The notes below the pieces were generated by a model. It had not been told where the DNA came from and made no database searches. It saw only the letters and a list, made by a program, of their open reading frames with translations. Shown here in pieces: positions 22,842 through 34,765 of a DNA stretch of 64,000 nucleotides. A program made the position numbers and the translations under genes. Source of the DNA: Mytilus edulis (taxonomy: Eukaryota > Mollusca > Bivalvia > Mytilida > Mytilidae); the NCBI RefSeq assembly GCF_963676685.1, contig NC_092346.1, forward strand, positions 92,989,917 to 93,053,916, given 5' to 3'. How positions within the stretch are numbered: the stretch's first letter is position 1; each line of letters starts with the position of its first letter.

Positions 22842-23276
22842 TAATATTCAAGATAATAACCAAAAACAGCAAAATTTCCTTAAAATTACCAATTCAGGGG
22901 CAGCAACCCAACAACGGGTTGTCTGATTCATCTGAAAATTTCAGGGCAGATAGATCTTGACCTGATAAACATTATTACCCCGTGTCAGATTTGCTCTAAA
23001 TGCTTTGGTTTTTGAGTTATAAGCCAAAAACTGCATTTGACCCCTATGTTCTATTTTTAGCAATGGCGACCATGTTTGTTGATAGATCAAAACTTCGGAT
23101 ACAATTTATAAATTAGATACCCTAAGGAACATTCAGTTAAAGTTTGAAAGTATTTGGCCCAGTAGTTTCAGAGGAGAAGATTCTTGAAATAGTTTACGAC
23201 GACGACAGATGACGACAGACGACGGACGCCAAGTGATGGCATAAGCTCACTTGTCCCTTTGGGACAGGTGAGCTAA
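22842..23276 (+). mobile_element. Helitron-like copy 4 (3' half)
   Basis: Starts at 'taatattcaagataataacc' immediately after the CTAA of copy 3 and ends with the hairpin 'cacttgtccctttgggacag' and CTAA at 23273-23276. Head-to-tail 3' halves suggest unequal exchange or rolling-circle tandem products. Confidence 0.65.
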
Positions 23277-23369
23277 AAAAGTTTTAAGATACATATATCT
23301 GGAACACATGGATTAAAGGCTCTAAGGATAAAGCAACAGCTTATATGCACCTATGCTTAGAGGATAGTT

Positions 23370-23464
23370 ATACTTTATTTAGATGTTAATATCTAAATAT
23401 AGATTATTGAAAAGAACATAAAAACAATGGTAAGTTAAAAATATTTTATAATTCTTCTTTAATC
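23370..23464 (-). other. Displaced 3' untranslated end of DNPH1 copy B
   Basis: On the minus strand 'aaagaagaattataaaat' and the following 90 bases, to 'tatcctctaag', align with the sequence directly after the stop codon of copy A (9043-8945). It contains AATAAA. In copy B it lies 2.3 kb beyond the present stop codon, so it was cut off by inserted DNA. Confidence 0.65.
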
Positions 23465-23759
23465 AAAGAGCTGAAAGCTCTGAAGAAAAATGACGCCACT
23501 GTCTCTAATATTGGGATAGTTTTTATGCAAGTCTTGATTTTCACATACCGTAATTAGTTTAACAATGCAACATGTATCGTAAGCATATAATTGATATTCG
23601 TATATGTGTGTGTGTGTGAAGTGAAGGTGACAACTGGCTGGTTTTTTAAGACAAATGAATAGGTCAAGACTAGCTGAATTGTACAAATAAATACCGTAGA
23701 AAGGCTTGTATATTTCTCACTGGTACATAGTCTGAATCTGAGTCCGTTCGCTTCCATTC

Positions 23760-24446
23760 ACGTTTGCGCCCACTCATTTTCACCCCTTTCACTTTCACAC
23801 CCTACATGTTCACACCCAATCTTAATTGGTTTTGTGTTTAATAACTATGTAAGCAAGTGTTTTCTTATAAGTATAATTGTTGTCATTGTCTCAAAATAAA
23901 GTGAGACAGCAATTTTTTTTTTTGTGTTGAATAAATCTTAATTATGTTTTGGATAAGGTATTGCTAAAAATAATAATAATCCTTTCTAAATAAAGTGGTA
24001 TTTTGTCAACGTTTTATTTTGTGTTGAATAACTCTTAATCATGTTTTGGTTAGTGTATTGCTATAACTTGTTTCATTGACTTGTTTCAAAATGAAGTGAG
24101 ATTCTGACTATGTTTGTTTCTGCGTGTTGAATAAATTTTATCATGTTTTGGTTATATTAGTGGATTGCTATATTTTGGTTTCTATGTTTTATTGTTTCGT
24201 TGTTTCAGATCAATGGGACCAAGCTGTTAAAAACAATTATCTTTTGTGTTTTTTCCTTTAAAATCTTCAATGTTTTACTCATACCAAGCTATAAATACAT
24301 TCAGTATTTACACCAAAGCAATTTAAAACAACAACCATAATTTTCCAATTATTCAACTTGAATTTGAATTAAAATTGGGCGTGAATGAGTAGAGTGTGAA
24401 TGTGCGAACGTGTAGGGTGCGAAAATGTATTGGGCACAAACAGACC
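23760..24446. mobile_element. Inverted-repeat element with internal ~120-bp tandem repeat
   Basis: The left end ('gtttgcgcccactcatttt', 'cacaccctacatgttcacac') and the right end (reverse complement 'gtttgtgcccaatacatttt', 'caccctacacgttcgcac') are inverted over about 70 bp. Inside, 'gtgttgaataaat' plus 'catgttttggtta' and 'attgcta' recurs three times at about 120-bp spacing. No coding capacity. It lies in the DNA that separates copy B of DNPH1 from its old 3' end. Confidence 0.6.
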
Positions 24447-24566
24447 TGATGCCACACAGTCTGAACCCCCTTCTCCCACAAAATATTAAGTAAATAATCT
24501 TTTTGTTACTGCTATCAAAGGTCTAATGAAACTCAGATAGTTTCAAACATTTGTCAAAGAATTCTA

Positions 24567-25113
24567 GTCAAACTGGCACCTAGTTAAATTGGCACCTGAA
24601 CGTCGTAGGAAGGCGTCCCAGAAAAATAATAAAATAGCCTTGCCAGACGTCATAATTATTTGGACTAATACATGAGATATTGTGTATTTTTCTGCATTAT
24701 TTTATCCAGTTGAGCATTTTACAGGATTGTTGGTTTAATGCTGTTTAAACTTTACTGAAAAACAAACACCTTAAATTTGCTAATTATTTGGCATGAAAGT
24801 TTGATTTATTGAAAGGGACTCATAGTTTTCCATTTTATTTTAATAATTGACTTGTTTTTACAATTACACAAATTGTCTAATTGTTAAAACAACAGCTTTG
24901 GTAAGGGCTTCGTTGTTTACCTTTATACACTACATATTCACTTTCGTTTCGTGGTTTACCGAAATACACAACAACATATTCACTATGTACTTGGTAACAG
25001 TAATTAATTAGTTGAATAGAAAATATTATATCAAATATTATTGGATGCCGAATTGACGTCGAATAGGTGCCGATTTGACTAGATGCCAATTTAACCAGGT
25101 GCCGACTTGACTT
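24567..25113. mobile_element. Inverted-repeat element, ~550 bp
   Basis: The left end 'ctagtcaaactggcacctag', 'ttaaattggcacctg' is matched in reverse at the right by 'aatttaaccaggtgccgac' and 'ttgactagatgcc'. The right end has an extra sub-repeat. No reading frame of note. Confidence 0.55.
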
Positions 25114-25747
25114 GTACGTTTCAATTCCTCTGCGATCGTTTGCGGTATTTTCTTGAGAAAACCTATTTTCCATCATCAAAGAGAAGAAGAAACTGCTTTA
25201 AAATGATTCTGGAACGCTTCATGATTGTTAAAATAAGTTTAATTCACTCAAAAACAATTTTAAAACTTGCGATTAAACAGGAAGTTTCAAAAGCACGTGT
25301 AAAAGAAGAAATTAACCGGTGAGAGTGGAAATCCGTATATGACAGATATCCCTATAGTACGACTTTGAAAGTAAAACAGTTCAATCCTTTTGTAAAACAA
25401 TCTTTAATATACCTATCACATTAATGTTTAAATGGTCTTAAGCTTATTCAAACCATATAAGTCGGTATGAAACACCAAAACGGAATGAACAATAACCGAT
25501 TACGTTTTGTAGTTTACAAATTCTAAAACTGGTTCCCGTCAAACTACAACACTTTGTTCGAGTGTAGTGGAATACAAGCAAAAACCAGTGTAAACTGGGT
25601 CCTGGCTGGTTTAATACTACACAATGATGCATAATGATAACACAAGCAGGTTCCAGTTTGTTTGGAAAATAGGAAATACGAAACCAAGCGCGGTAGGCAG
25701 AGCAATGTAATGAAGTTCAGGTCGGCAGTTATGGAACAATGACTGCG

Positions 25748-28176
25748 TCATTTTCCAAAAAACTCTTTAAAAATTGAAGGTGCTTCCGATTCTTTATAGT
25801 CTTTAACTATAAATGTTGATTCATTCTCTGCCCCACGAATCATTGCAGATAACCCTGAAATATAAATGAAATAATAATTAAACTATGATTTAGAAGATTT
25901 TATTTTCATAATTATGAAAGTTCCTCTTACATGTTTAATATAAAGTTGATTCTCAACTCAATTCATGTTTTTTAACAGTTTCCTTAGTGTCATTCTAATA
26001 TAGAAGTAAAATGTCCAGTAAGATAAACATACAAACACACACAAAGTGTCTTGCACCTTTTATAAATCACTATACAGTATGGGTTTTACCGTTTACTATT
26101 ATTAAAGGCGCTTTAGAGATTGAAATTATTTTCATCTTAGTCCATTGGACTCATCTGGGTTGTTGTCTTAATTGGCAATCATACCACATCTCTTATTTTC
26201 CAGTTAATGATGATGAAGCAAAGTTTTTTTTCTGTAAAATTTAATAATAGAAAAATTAAAATTAAAAAAACAATAAAAATTCTCTTGAATATTTCCTGTT
26301 AAATCATTCACATAATCCTATATACATGTGTTTGTAACATGAACATCAAATTCATGTTTCTTCACTAAGTTCAAAAATGTTGGCATGTATTTAACATTGT
26401 TATTTTTCAACAATGGTAGAAAATGCAAGATAATTTTTTGCAATTTTGAGGAATGCTGTATTCCATAATATAAAAATTTTAGGTGACTCTTTGTTAAATA
26501 TGGTTAAAACTATTCGCAATAATAAACACATCACAAAAATGCATGTTAAATTACAGTATAAGATGAAATAATTTACTTTTTCCTGTTTGTGGTCTGAATA
26601 AACAAAGTACAGTTTTCTTCAAATCTATTGCTCTTCCTATTTCATATCCTACTCCAAGGGAGGGTTGTGTCACCTCAGCTACTAAATCTGTTAAAGATAG
26701 AAAGGACATTTTGTCAAATTAGTACATCCCGTGTAAATCCTTTTCAAGTCTTTTATTAAATGGTGTAAAATGCTGTGTTCTCTTTTACATTTCAGTGAAT
26801 ATATTTTTTCATCAGTTAACAATATAAGACAAATAATTTTTTGTAGTAATGCTCTTCATAATGAATTCCATGTGAGGACGGTTACAAAGTCCCAGATATC
26901 CCTTTTTGCTCTATTGAAGGAGAACCAATTACAAAATGTCTCTTGATTGATTTTAGACTGGCTTGAAGTATTTGAAAAGGGCTCAGCAACACTAAGATAA
27001 TAAATAGTACAGGTATAAATGAAAAACAAAGACTTCTTTTAGCAATGGAAAAGTCTACGATTTGCTCAAAGAAACCCGAAAGATCATTTGAATAAGAACA
27101 AAAATGTGAGGTGCACTTTGACATTATATAGTGTAGATCTTAAATTTTTTTTAATTAGTTCTAAGGGTTGTGAAGCAGTTTCATTTACAATATTTTTACC
27201 CTCCAGAAAAAGCGATGGCGAAAATCATGATTTAATAAGGGAAAAACTCTAAAAATGTTTTGGATTAAAAAAAACAAGGTGTATAATTGCATTATATACA
27301 TGTAGTGAAGATTCTTAGAAGTATAAACTTATTTCTCGAATTATGATTCTTTGTACAATTGACAAAATTTCTATTGTAGGTCACTTTAATCCTTTTATCC
27401 ATATCCTAATTTCTTATTTTTTTCATCATCTATCTATATACCTACAATCACTTTCATTTAACCATTCCATGTCTCGGTCATGAATTTCCTTTTCACTTAA
27501 ATCTTTTTCTTCTGAAACAAAGCATTAACATCAAAGATTATAATGTGATGTCTGTTAAAAGCCTTAAAATGCATTCATATAGCTTTGATACATGTATTTC
27601 TTCAAACATTTTTTATTGGAACACAATCATCATAATCCTCTATATTTTGAAAATATAATTGAGATAAAGGAAATATGTTGTTAAATCCAATGAAAGATTA
27701 CATGAACATGAGGCATAAGAAATATACTTCCATGGGCCGATACAACTTTTAAAAACATCTTTCCAATGAGCAAAAGTCTGATTATTAATTATCATATTCT
27801 TACATTATAAGTTTATCAATATTTGCTCTAGGATTTTTGAAAAAGCCCATCACACCAGGGTAATTTTAGTAGAACTTGTAAAAATTCTATGCATTAACCA
27901 TATAAATAACTCCATACAGGGGCCCTGGACGCTCTTAAATCACCTCTGTTTATCATCTGTTTATGTCTCACCACCATAACAAAATGTTGCAGGTGTGATT
28001 CATAACAAGTAAAAATGTACTTCTTTAGCAGATTTACCTTTTTCAACTGAAGAGTTGCCGACATGCTCTGTCAACACTTTACCATACTGTCTTAACTGTT
28101 CTATAAGTCTGGCGTACAGATCAGCATCATCTCTACCAGCCCTGATACTTCCAGCAAAATATATCTTTCTTGACAT
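25748..28176 (-). CDS. DNPH1: DNPH1 copy B: 2'-deoxynucleoside 5'-phosphate N-hydrolase
   Basis: Four coding exons: 28176-28038, 27511-27446, 26687-26577 and 25854-25748 (TGA). They total 423 bp, 140 aa, with GT-AG borders and the same phase 1 junctions as copy A. All family motifs are present: [12 protein letters not shown] with the substrate-site Arg (R12), [15 protein letters not shown] (D60), [18 protein letters not shown] (S78, catalytic E84), [10 protein letters not shown] and [10 protein letters not shown] (S108). It is the better candidate for a working enzyme. The last codons differ from copy A (EFFGK instead of QFF) because the natural end was displaced by inserted DNA; the homologous 3' end is at 23370-23464. 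Start: ATG after 'gaaaca', the only in-frame ATG before the motif. Residue equivalences follow the rat Rcl numbering I remember (R19, D69, S87, E93, S117). Confidence 0.94.
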
Positions 28177-28199
28177 TGTTTCTGGAAAATTAAATTAAA

Positions 28200-29200
28200 A
28201 TATCAATAAATTGGAATTGATTTACTCTTCCAATATCTTTTTCTTTTCAATCAATAATGTTTATACCCCTTGTGTTTAATTACCAAAGAAAAAAGTTTGT
28301 TAAATCAAAGCGATGTAAGCACTGAATGCAATTAACCAAAAATCAAGGCAAACGTAATTATGAAAACTGTGGCAATGTTGCTTCAACATTAAACATTCAT
28401 ATATTTTACATTATGTTTATCTAATGAATTAATCATGAAGGCAAATAATTTATGTGTTATCAAGGTTTCAAAAGCAATGCATATATATATATCAATGTAT
28501 ATTTTTTATGGTGAGTCTGGCTGCAGTGGTACAAGTTCGTATTGATTGCAGTTGTTCTAGTTCGTAGTTAACGTTGGTTTTAGTTGACTGTTAGTAGTAC
28601 AAGTTGACTTACAAAAAAAATGTAGTACGAACATGTACAAAATGATGTAATACAAATGTAGTATGAATGGACTGGTTTCCCTGGCAAGAAAACTAAGTTT
28701 GTGTTCTATAGTACAAAAGTTACGAGACACAAATCAGACAAATGTTCACTACTACAGGGATCAAAGGTGAGGTCTGACTGACATGCCCATAGTAAATGGA
28801 AATAATTTGTTATATTGTCCCATACATGAATATATATGGTTTAGGGGTGGTTATCTTATCGGTTTCCAAGTTCTCAAACAGGAGGGGGTAGGGTGACCCC
28901 AGGCACTCCCCCTATAGGTTGCACTTTGTAAATACAGCACGCTTCTTTTGAGGTGATTTAGAATATTCATAGAAAATTAATTTTGTTTACATACTGGTTC
29001 CCAGTTTGGCTCTCTGTGTTCCATTTCATAGAGACATAACTTGGGAATGTTAAAAAATATAACAGTACATATAAATGTGCATATTGTTTACATTGAAATC
29101 TGTGGTAACCCTTCATTCGAGGTAGGGGTAGTTAAGAAAAATTAGTGTTAGTGTAAACTTTGAAAAGTTCAGGGCATATAAACGTTGAAAATATGCCGCA
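28200..29200. other. No gene seen upstream of DNPH1 copy B
   Basis: AT-rich sequence that should include the copy B promoter. No recognisable TATA arrangement, exon or repeat that I can support. Confidence 0.4.
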
Positions 29201-29214
29201 CAGCCCTATTGAAA

Positions 29215-29495
29215 TACTATTATTAAACTTGATATTTAGGTGTATCATAAGCCAAAGATCAAGACTGCATGACAACCATGAACTACTATTTTAGGACTTG
29301 ATATTCAGGTGTATCATAAGCCTGAGATCAAGACTGCATGACCACTAGGAAGTACTATTTCAAGACTTGATATTTATGTGTATCATAAGCCAAATATCAA
29401 GATCACATGACTACCATGACATACTATTCAAAGACTTGATATTTAGGTGTATCATAAGCCAAAGATCAAGACTAAATGATTACCATGTACTTCTT
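29215..29495 (+). repeat. Tandem repeat, ~69-bp unit, four copies
   Basis: 'acttgatatttaggtgtatc' starts units at about 29227, 29297, 29364 and 29433, each followed by 'ataagcc', 'gatcaagact' and 'catga'. Confidence 0.75.
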
Positions 29496-29689
29496 AAATT
29501 ATTAAAACACCCTTTACCCAATGCTAAAGCCCAAATATGGTTATATCATCAGGTCACATGATTACCGTAACATGTAAAGAAAGTTTACTGTAACATGTAC
29601 ATTAGCTAAATATAGATAACTGTAACCATGGAAAATCCCACTGAAAGGATAATTGAACCTTTTTAGATATCAACAAGATACATATTTAT

Positions 29690-29836
29690 CCACTGGATAA
29701 CTTTGATCCGCTGGTTAAATCTCAACCACTGGTTAACTCAACCGCCGGTTAAACAAACCGCCAGTTAAACAAACCGCCAGTTAAATCTGAACTGCTGGAT
29801 AACTCAACCGCTGGTTAACTCAACCGCCGGTTACCA
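29690..29836 (+). repeat. Tandem repeat, ~17-bp unit with self-complementary core
   Basis: 'aaccgctggttaactc'-type units (with variants 'aaccgccggttaa', 'aaccgccagttaa') repeat about nine times. The core 'aaccgccggtt' is nearly palindromic. It ends 40 bp before the hammerhead at 29877. Confidence 0.7.
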
Positions 29837-29876
29837 TATCTATATAAATAGGGTGCAAACATTAATCCATCATTCT

Positions 29877-29917
29877 GCCTCTGATGAAGGTCCTTTTCCG
29901 ACCGAAACCGGTCAGGC
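29877..29917 (+). ncRNA. Type I hammerhead ribozyme (Penelope-like type)
   Basis: Every part of the fold can be read: stem I 5' side gcct, core CTGATGA, one extra A, stem II GGTC-loop cttttcc-GACC, core GAAA, stem III ccgg closed by A-T, cleavage triplet end TC, then aggc pairing perfectly with gcct. The ACCGGT stem III is self-complementary and very short, as in hammerheads described in Penelope-like retroelements. The extra A after CTGATGA departs from the strict consensus. No reverse transcriptase lies next to it. Confidence 0.75.
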
Positions 29918-30284
29918 TATAAAACATCACCAGGCGCTGTTAATTATGTGTATTGGTATATATACTATATTTTTATGCTTTTACATTTTTCTCACTGATA
30001 CACATAGTTAATATGGCTTCTACTTACAAAAGCTCCATTTGGAGATAATGTGTTTAGAGACTACTTATGTCAGTACACCTTTCCTATATTGCCTTTAAAT
30101 ATATAAGCACTTTTCATGATTATTTAAGTTTATTTTTTTTAATTGGTAGTAGTATTAATATTGCATATGTGCATATTGTGTGATAATTAGGATGCTTGAT
30201 AATTATCAGTCTTTGAAACAAGACATTTTTCATTGTCAGGGCCTTTTAAAGCTGACTATAAGATATGTTTTTTTTTTCTTTTTG

Positions 30285-30390
30285 TTGAAGGCCATACAAA
30301 TGTATGTTTGCAAATAATTGCTTATGTCCACTTCATTTGAACTTTGGAGTGTAGTTGTCTCATTGGCAATCATACCATTTAAGGAATGAC
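30285..30390 (-). repeat. Family A fragment
   Basis: 'tgttgaaggccatacaaa' and 'gttgtctcattggcaatc' with 'atacca' as at 6075-6220. Confidence 0.5.
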
Positions 30391-30541
30391 TGTAATATTT
30401 TTTTCTGTCTTATTAAGTGTCTATGAAGAAATAACATAAAAAATGTGGTGCACACAAAATAACCCATGTAGCGGGTTATTTTAAAGTGTGCACCACATTT
30501 TTTTTATGTTATTTCAAATAGACAAATAAAATATTACAGTT
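30388..30541. mobile_element. Hairpin MITE, ~155 bp
   Basis: Nearly self-complementary over its whole length: 'actgtaatat' against 'atattacagt' at the ends, 'gaaataacataaaaaatgtg' against its complement inward, 'ggtgcacac' against 'gtgtgcacc', with the turn at 'ataacccatgtagcgggttat'. Confidence 0.7.
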
Positions 30542-31446
30542 ATTTCTTATAATTTCAATTCTAAATTCCATTTTAAACTGGTGAAAACCATGAAAAAACA
30601 TTGAAGACATCACTGTCACATGACTAAATTATGTCTATGGGCTGATAAACTAAACAACGTCAGCCAATCAGAAGACGTGTTACATCCAAAATTAAATTAT
30701 ATCTCCTTATTTTAATATCAAACTTGTTGCTTGATCTGAATATTTACTTGGTTTTGATATAATTTGTTTAGCTCTGTAACAAGGGAGACAACTTGTGTTT
30801 TCTTTTAACATCCCACATTGAAGACAACTCTTTATGCCTTAGCCAAAGTTAAAATTATGCAGCTTTTTCATTAATAATTCAGTGTTCTCCCCAGGATTTT
30901 TTTAAGGCGCAAAATTTAAGGGCGTGTACCTCTTTTTTTTAGAGTGAATTTATGTGATCTGAAGCAATCAGTTATAATAATAATAATAAAATTCTTTATT
31001 TAACGAAGGTAACACATTTAACAATTACATGTTAATCTTCCATGAGGCCTTCAAAAACTATTTATACAAATAGAAAACGGACAAAAATACATACAAAATT
31101 AAATTATTAAAAGTCTTAATACAGTTAAATATAGCAGCTTAAATATTGAATAAGCACATATATGAATTCAGTAGAAGAAAAGATATGCATAGTTTCGTGC
31201 ATCTTTATTCTGTTCAGTTAGAAAATAGTTTGAACAGTTGGTCTTAAATGTATCTAAATTATCTATTTCTTTAATATTATTTGGTAAATTATTCCAGGTA
31301 CATGTAATTACTATACTATAGTATATTAAGACCAGAATAAATCATGACATGCAATATGAATTATAATGCTTTGTGTTGTGTTTAATGATGCAGAGTATTG
31401 ATGTTTTACAAGAACATATATACACATGTATGAAATAAATTGATTT

Positions 31447-31617
31447 CAGTGGCGGATCCAGAAATTTTCATAAGTGGGGCCCCACTGACTGACCCAAGAG
31501 GGGGCCCGCTCCAGTCATGCTTCAATGATTCCCTTTATAAGCAAACAAATTTTTTTCCAAAAAATGGGGGGGGGGGGGGGGGCGGGCCCCCTGGGCCCCC
31601 CTCTAAATCCGCCTCTG
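31447..31617. mobile_element. MITE with 5-bp target duplication (cagtggcgg family)
   Basis: Ends cagtggcggatcc and (reverse complement) cagaggcggattt, flanked by gattt at 31442-31446 and 31618-31622. A long G-run and 'gggccccc' blocks lie inside the right end. Two relatives are at 39888-40016 and 57749-57894. The ends resemble hAT-type ends; 5-bp duplications are known for some hAT groups. Confidence 0.75.
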
Positions 31618-31807
31618 GATTTTAAAATGAAGAGACAGATTATTCGGTCTAGTCTGAGCTCTGACTCTAAAATTATTTGTAAAACAGGTAAAATGAATTA
31701 TGGACATCCTGAATTCGGATTATGTAGGTTCTGAAATATTTCAGATGATTAAAGTGTTTCTCAATCATGTATCTTTGTATCAAAATAACAATACCAATGA
31801 TAAATAA

Positions 31808-31960
31808 CACCAACTTTAAAAGCCTTGAATAAACGTGGTCTTTGTTCAGTTTTTCTCTTTCCCGGGTTTTCTTATCATCTGTTCGGAACATTTCTTTTCA
31901 TATGGTTTGTCTGACTACCTTTTTAATTTCTCTTTACCGATATTCCACAAAGTACTAAAT
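31808..31960 (-). other. Block conserved upstream of DNPH1 copy B
   Basis: Counterpart of 15280-15450. In this copy the minus strand has a frame opening MFRTDDKKTREREKLNKDHV, which the copy A block does not preserve, so it is probably not coding. Confidence 0.55.
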
Positions 31961-32275
31961 AAATAGGCTTCAGAAATGCCCAACTTAATCTAAGAATAAA
32001 CCCAGCAGGACAGAATTGAAAAATATGGAATTGTGAAAATATTACTATATGTAAGACCAATACATGACAATTACTAAGTTAAAAATACGTGGTCTATCTC
32101 CGAAGGCAATGTAGGGATAAATTATTTTTCTAAAACTACATTGTGATTGAAATCATGATGGTTTTATCTAGAAAACAGGTTACTTTATTTATCTAAGTTA
32201 ATTGTTTTTGAAAAAACAATCAAATACAAAGTTACTCTTTTTATGATGTGTACTAGGTCCCTTAGTTAATATAAA

Positions 32276-32420
32276 ATAAGGTGATGTGAGGAACAGCTAA
32301 CCATTAAAGTTCAAATGAACATACGGCCTTCAACAATGATAAAAACCAAAATGTATAGTCGACTATAAAAGACACCGACATGAAAAATATGAAACCATTC
32401 AATTGAGAAAACTAACGAAA
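32276..32420 (+). repeat. Family A fragment
   Basis: 'aacatacggccttcaacaat', 'tataaaagacaccgacatg', 'tcaattgagaaaacta', in family order. Confidence 0.5.
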
Positions 32421-32465
32421 TTCTTAATTTACAAAGGTTGGTATTTCTGTATAAATACTACCAAT

Positions 32466-33160
32466 AAAATTGAGAATGGAAATGGGTAATGTGGCAAAGA
32501 GACAACATCCTAACCAAAGAAAAGAAAACAGCACAAGGCCACCGATGGGTCTTCAACACAGCAAGAAAATCCAGCACCCGGAGGCGTGCTTCAGATGGCC
32601 TCTAAACAAAAATGTGTACTAGTTAAGTGAAAACGCAAGTCACACTAAACTGTGAAACATATGAATGAATCAAAATTAAATAAACAAGAATATGTCCCCA
32701 GTACACAGATGCCCCATCCGCACTTTCATTTTACAATCTCTAATTTGGCATTAAAATTAGAAAGATCATATCATAGGGAACATGCATATATATGTGTACT
32801 AAGTCTCAAGTTGATTGGACTTCAACTTCATCAAAAACTACCTTGACCAAAAACTTTAACCTGAAGCGGGACGAAAGGACGGACGACCAGACGAACGAAC
32901 AGACGGACGAACAAACGAACGGATGCACAGACCAGAAAACATATTGCCCATAAATGGGGGCATAGAAATATACAAGACTCACAAAGGTCCGAGGCTCCTG
33001 AAATGGGACAGGTGCAACAATGCGGTGAGGTTAAACATGTTTTGTAAGATCTCAACCCTTCCCCTATATACATCTAGCTCATGAAGAATACACAGACACA
33101 CAGCAATACGCACAGTAAAACTCAGCTTAAAAAAAGTCCGAGTCCTATGTCAGAATATGT
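32466..33160 (+). repeat. Family B copy interrupted by a second repeat
   Basis: The family B left part (32466-32650) and right part (32967-33160, 'gaggctcctgaaatgggac', 'gaggttaaacatgtttt') are separated by about 300 bp of another mussel repeat. That insert runs from 'tatgtccccagtacac' to 'gcccataaatgggggcat' and includes a purine-rich run of ggacgaacag-like repeats (32876-32930). Confidence 0.6.
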
Positions 33161-33200
33161 TTGAAGTGTCCTTTCATTCTCCTTTTTTATAACACTATAA

Positions 33201-34165
33201 AACATTTATAAGAAAATACACCTTCAATTTTGCAAAAACATTTTGAAATTAAGAAGCAGTACACCAAATTATATGATGTATGGGGAACTCGGAAGATTCC
33301 TTTTGGAAACCATTTTTAAACGTAAAATGGTGTTGTTTTGGAATAATTTATTATTGGAGAATAACAAGTTATCTTCCATTATGTATAAATTAATGCTCAA
33401 ATTCCATTTTCAAAACCCCACAAAATTTAAATGGATTACGTACGTTAAATCCATATTTGACGAAAATCGAATTAGTTTTATTTGGAAAAATCAACTTCCA
33501 TTGGCCATGTTAACTGGGGTTAAAGAACATTATTTCACAAAAACTGAATGACCAATTCATCCAACATTGGTTTTCCGAAATGAATAACTCTTCAAGAGGT
33601 GCATTTTATTCATTTTATAAAGAGGAATTTCGTTTGGAAACCTATTTAATAAAGTTGAAGCTGTGTGACAGGATTTATATAGCAAAATTCAGATGTTCAA
33701 ATTTAAAATTTCCTGTAGAAACGGAAAGTTGGACCGGAATACCAAAAAATGCACGAATATATCATCTCTGTGGAAATGGAATAGGAGATGAATTTCATTA
33801 TCTATTCAAATGTCAAAAACAGGAAATAAAACTGCTTAGAAAGAAATATATACCACAATATTATACTGCAAATCCAACGGAGTACAAAGTGAAACAGCTT
33901 TTGACATTTTGTCATGAAGAACTTTACAAAAACTTAGCAATATTTTTTAAAATTCTTACACGATACTTGTGATTTATGTTTGTCCTTTTTGAGTTGAATG
34001 TTATGGTAGTTTGTAAATTGACATTTTGTTAAATTTTACCATGTATGTAGCATTATTTTGTTTAGTGTGAATGTATTGAGTATAAAAATGTGTATACTTG
34101 TATATATGGTGTCCTCTTGTACACCTATGTGTCTGAGGTTTATTAATAAAGTATTTTTCTATTGT
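33201..34165 (+). pseudogene. LINE 3' end: ORF2 C-terminus and 3' tail
   Basis: Two frames separated by a frameshift near 33545 encode the C-terminal part of a non-LTR retrotransposon ORF2. The first (33201-33551) includes TPNYMMYGELGRF. The second (33580-33972 and in-frame sequence just before it) has HLCGN..GDEFHYLFKC, a Cys/His cluster after the reverse transcriptase. The stop is followed by a 3' UTR ending 'tgtctgaggtttattaataa'. The minus-strand copy at 39188-40205 has the same order. It is truncated at the 5' end like most LINE insertions. The family (jockey/CR1-like or other) is not resolved. Confidence 0.75.
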
Positions 34166-34760
34166 CTTATACATTCATAAAGATACCGGCGTGTGGGTGA
34201 TGTCCCAGTTGAGTTCTGTTTACCAAACATTTCCATTTTCTATGCTGAAATAGCTTTGTTGGGGTTCATTTACAATCAATCCTTAAATCGTTAAAAATAA
34301 TTCGAAGGTCATCAATTAAAAAAAATGATTGCTGTAATATAAATAGTAATCATTAGGACAAACACTTATACATTGGAACATTTTACAAATTATTGATTGT
34401 AGGGTTTGGTTATTAGTTTTTTGGTTTGTATTTGGGACAAATGTTGTATTATTCTAAAGTACAAAGTAATTCTTCCAGAAAATGACAGGTGCTTAGCTGC
34501 GATGTTATTTATTTAAAAATTAGCTACAATTAAATGGTCTGTTTGTCTTGATACGACATTTAACATAGAAATAACAATTTGAATGAAAGAATCAGCATGT
34601 ATCAAATTATGTTTATATTTAGTAAGATATTTAGTGGTTAATGGGAGGGACTATTGTTCTAATATTAAGCTAACATATTTGTAAACTCTCAACAAGGTTA
34701 ATGGTACAATTTAAAATGTTATTTTGATCTCATAGCTCCATACACAATCGCGTCTCAAGT
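34166..34760. other. No gene seen
   Basis: AT-rich. Nothing supported. Confidence 0.45.
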
Positions 34761-34765
34761 CATTA

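Noticed and set aside
31440..31625. Short protein with Gly/Pro run
   Set aside because: Translation of a MITE with a poly-G tract.
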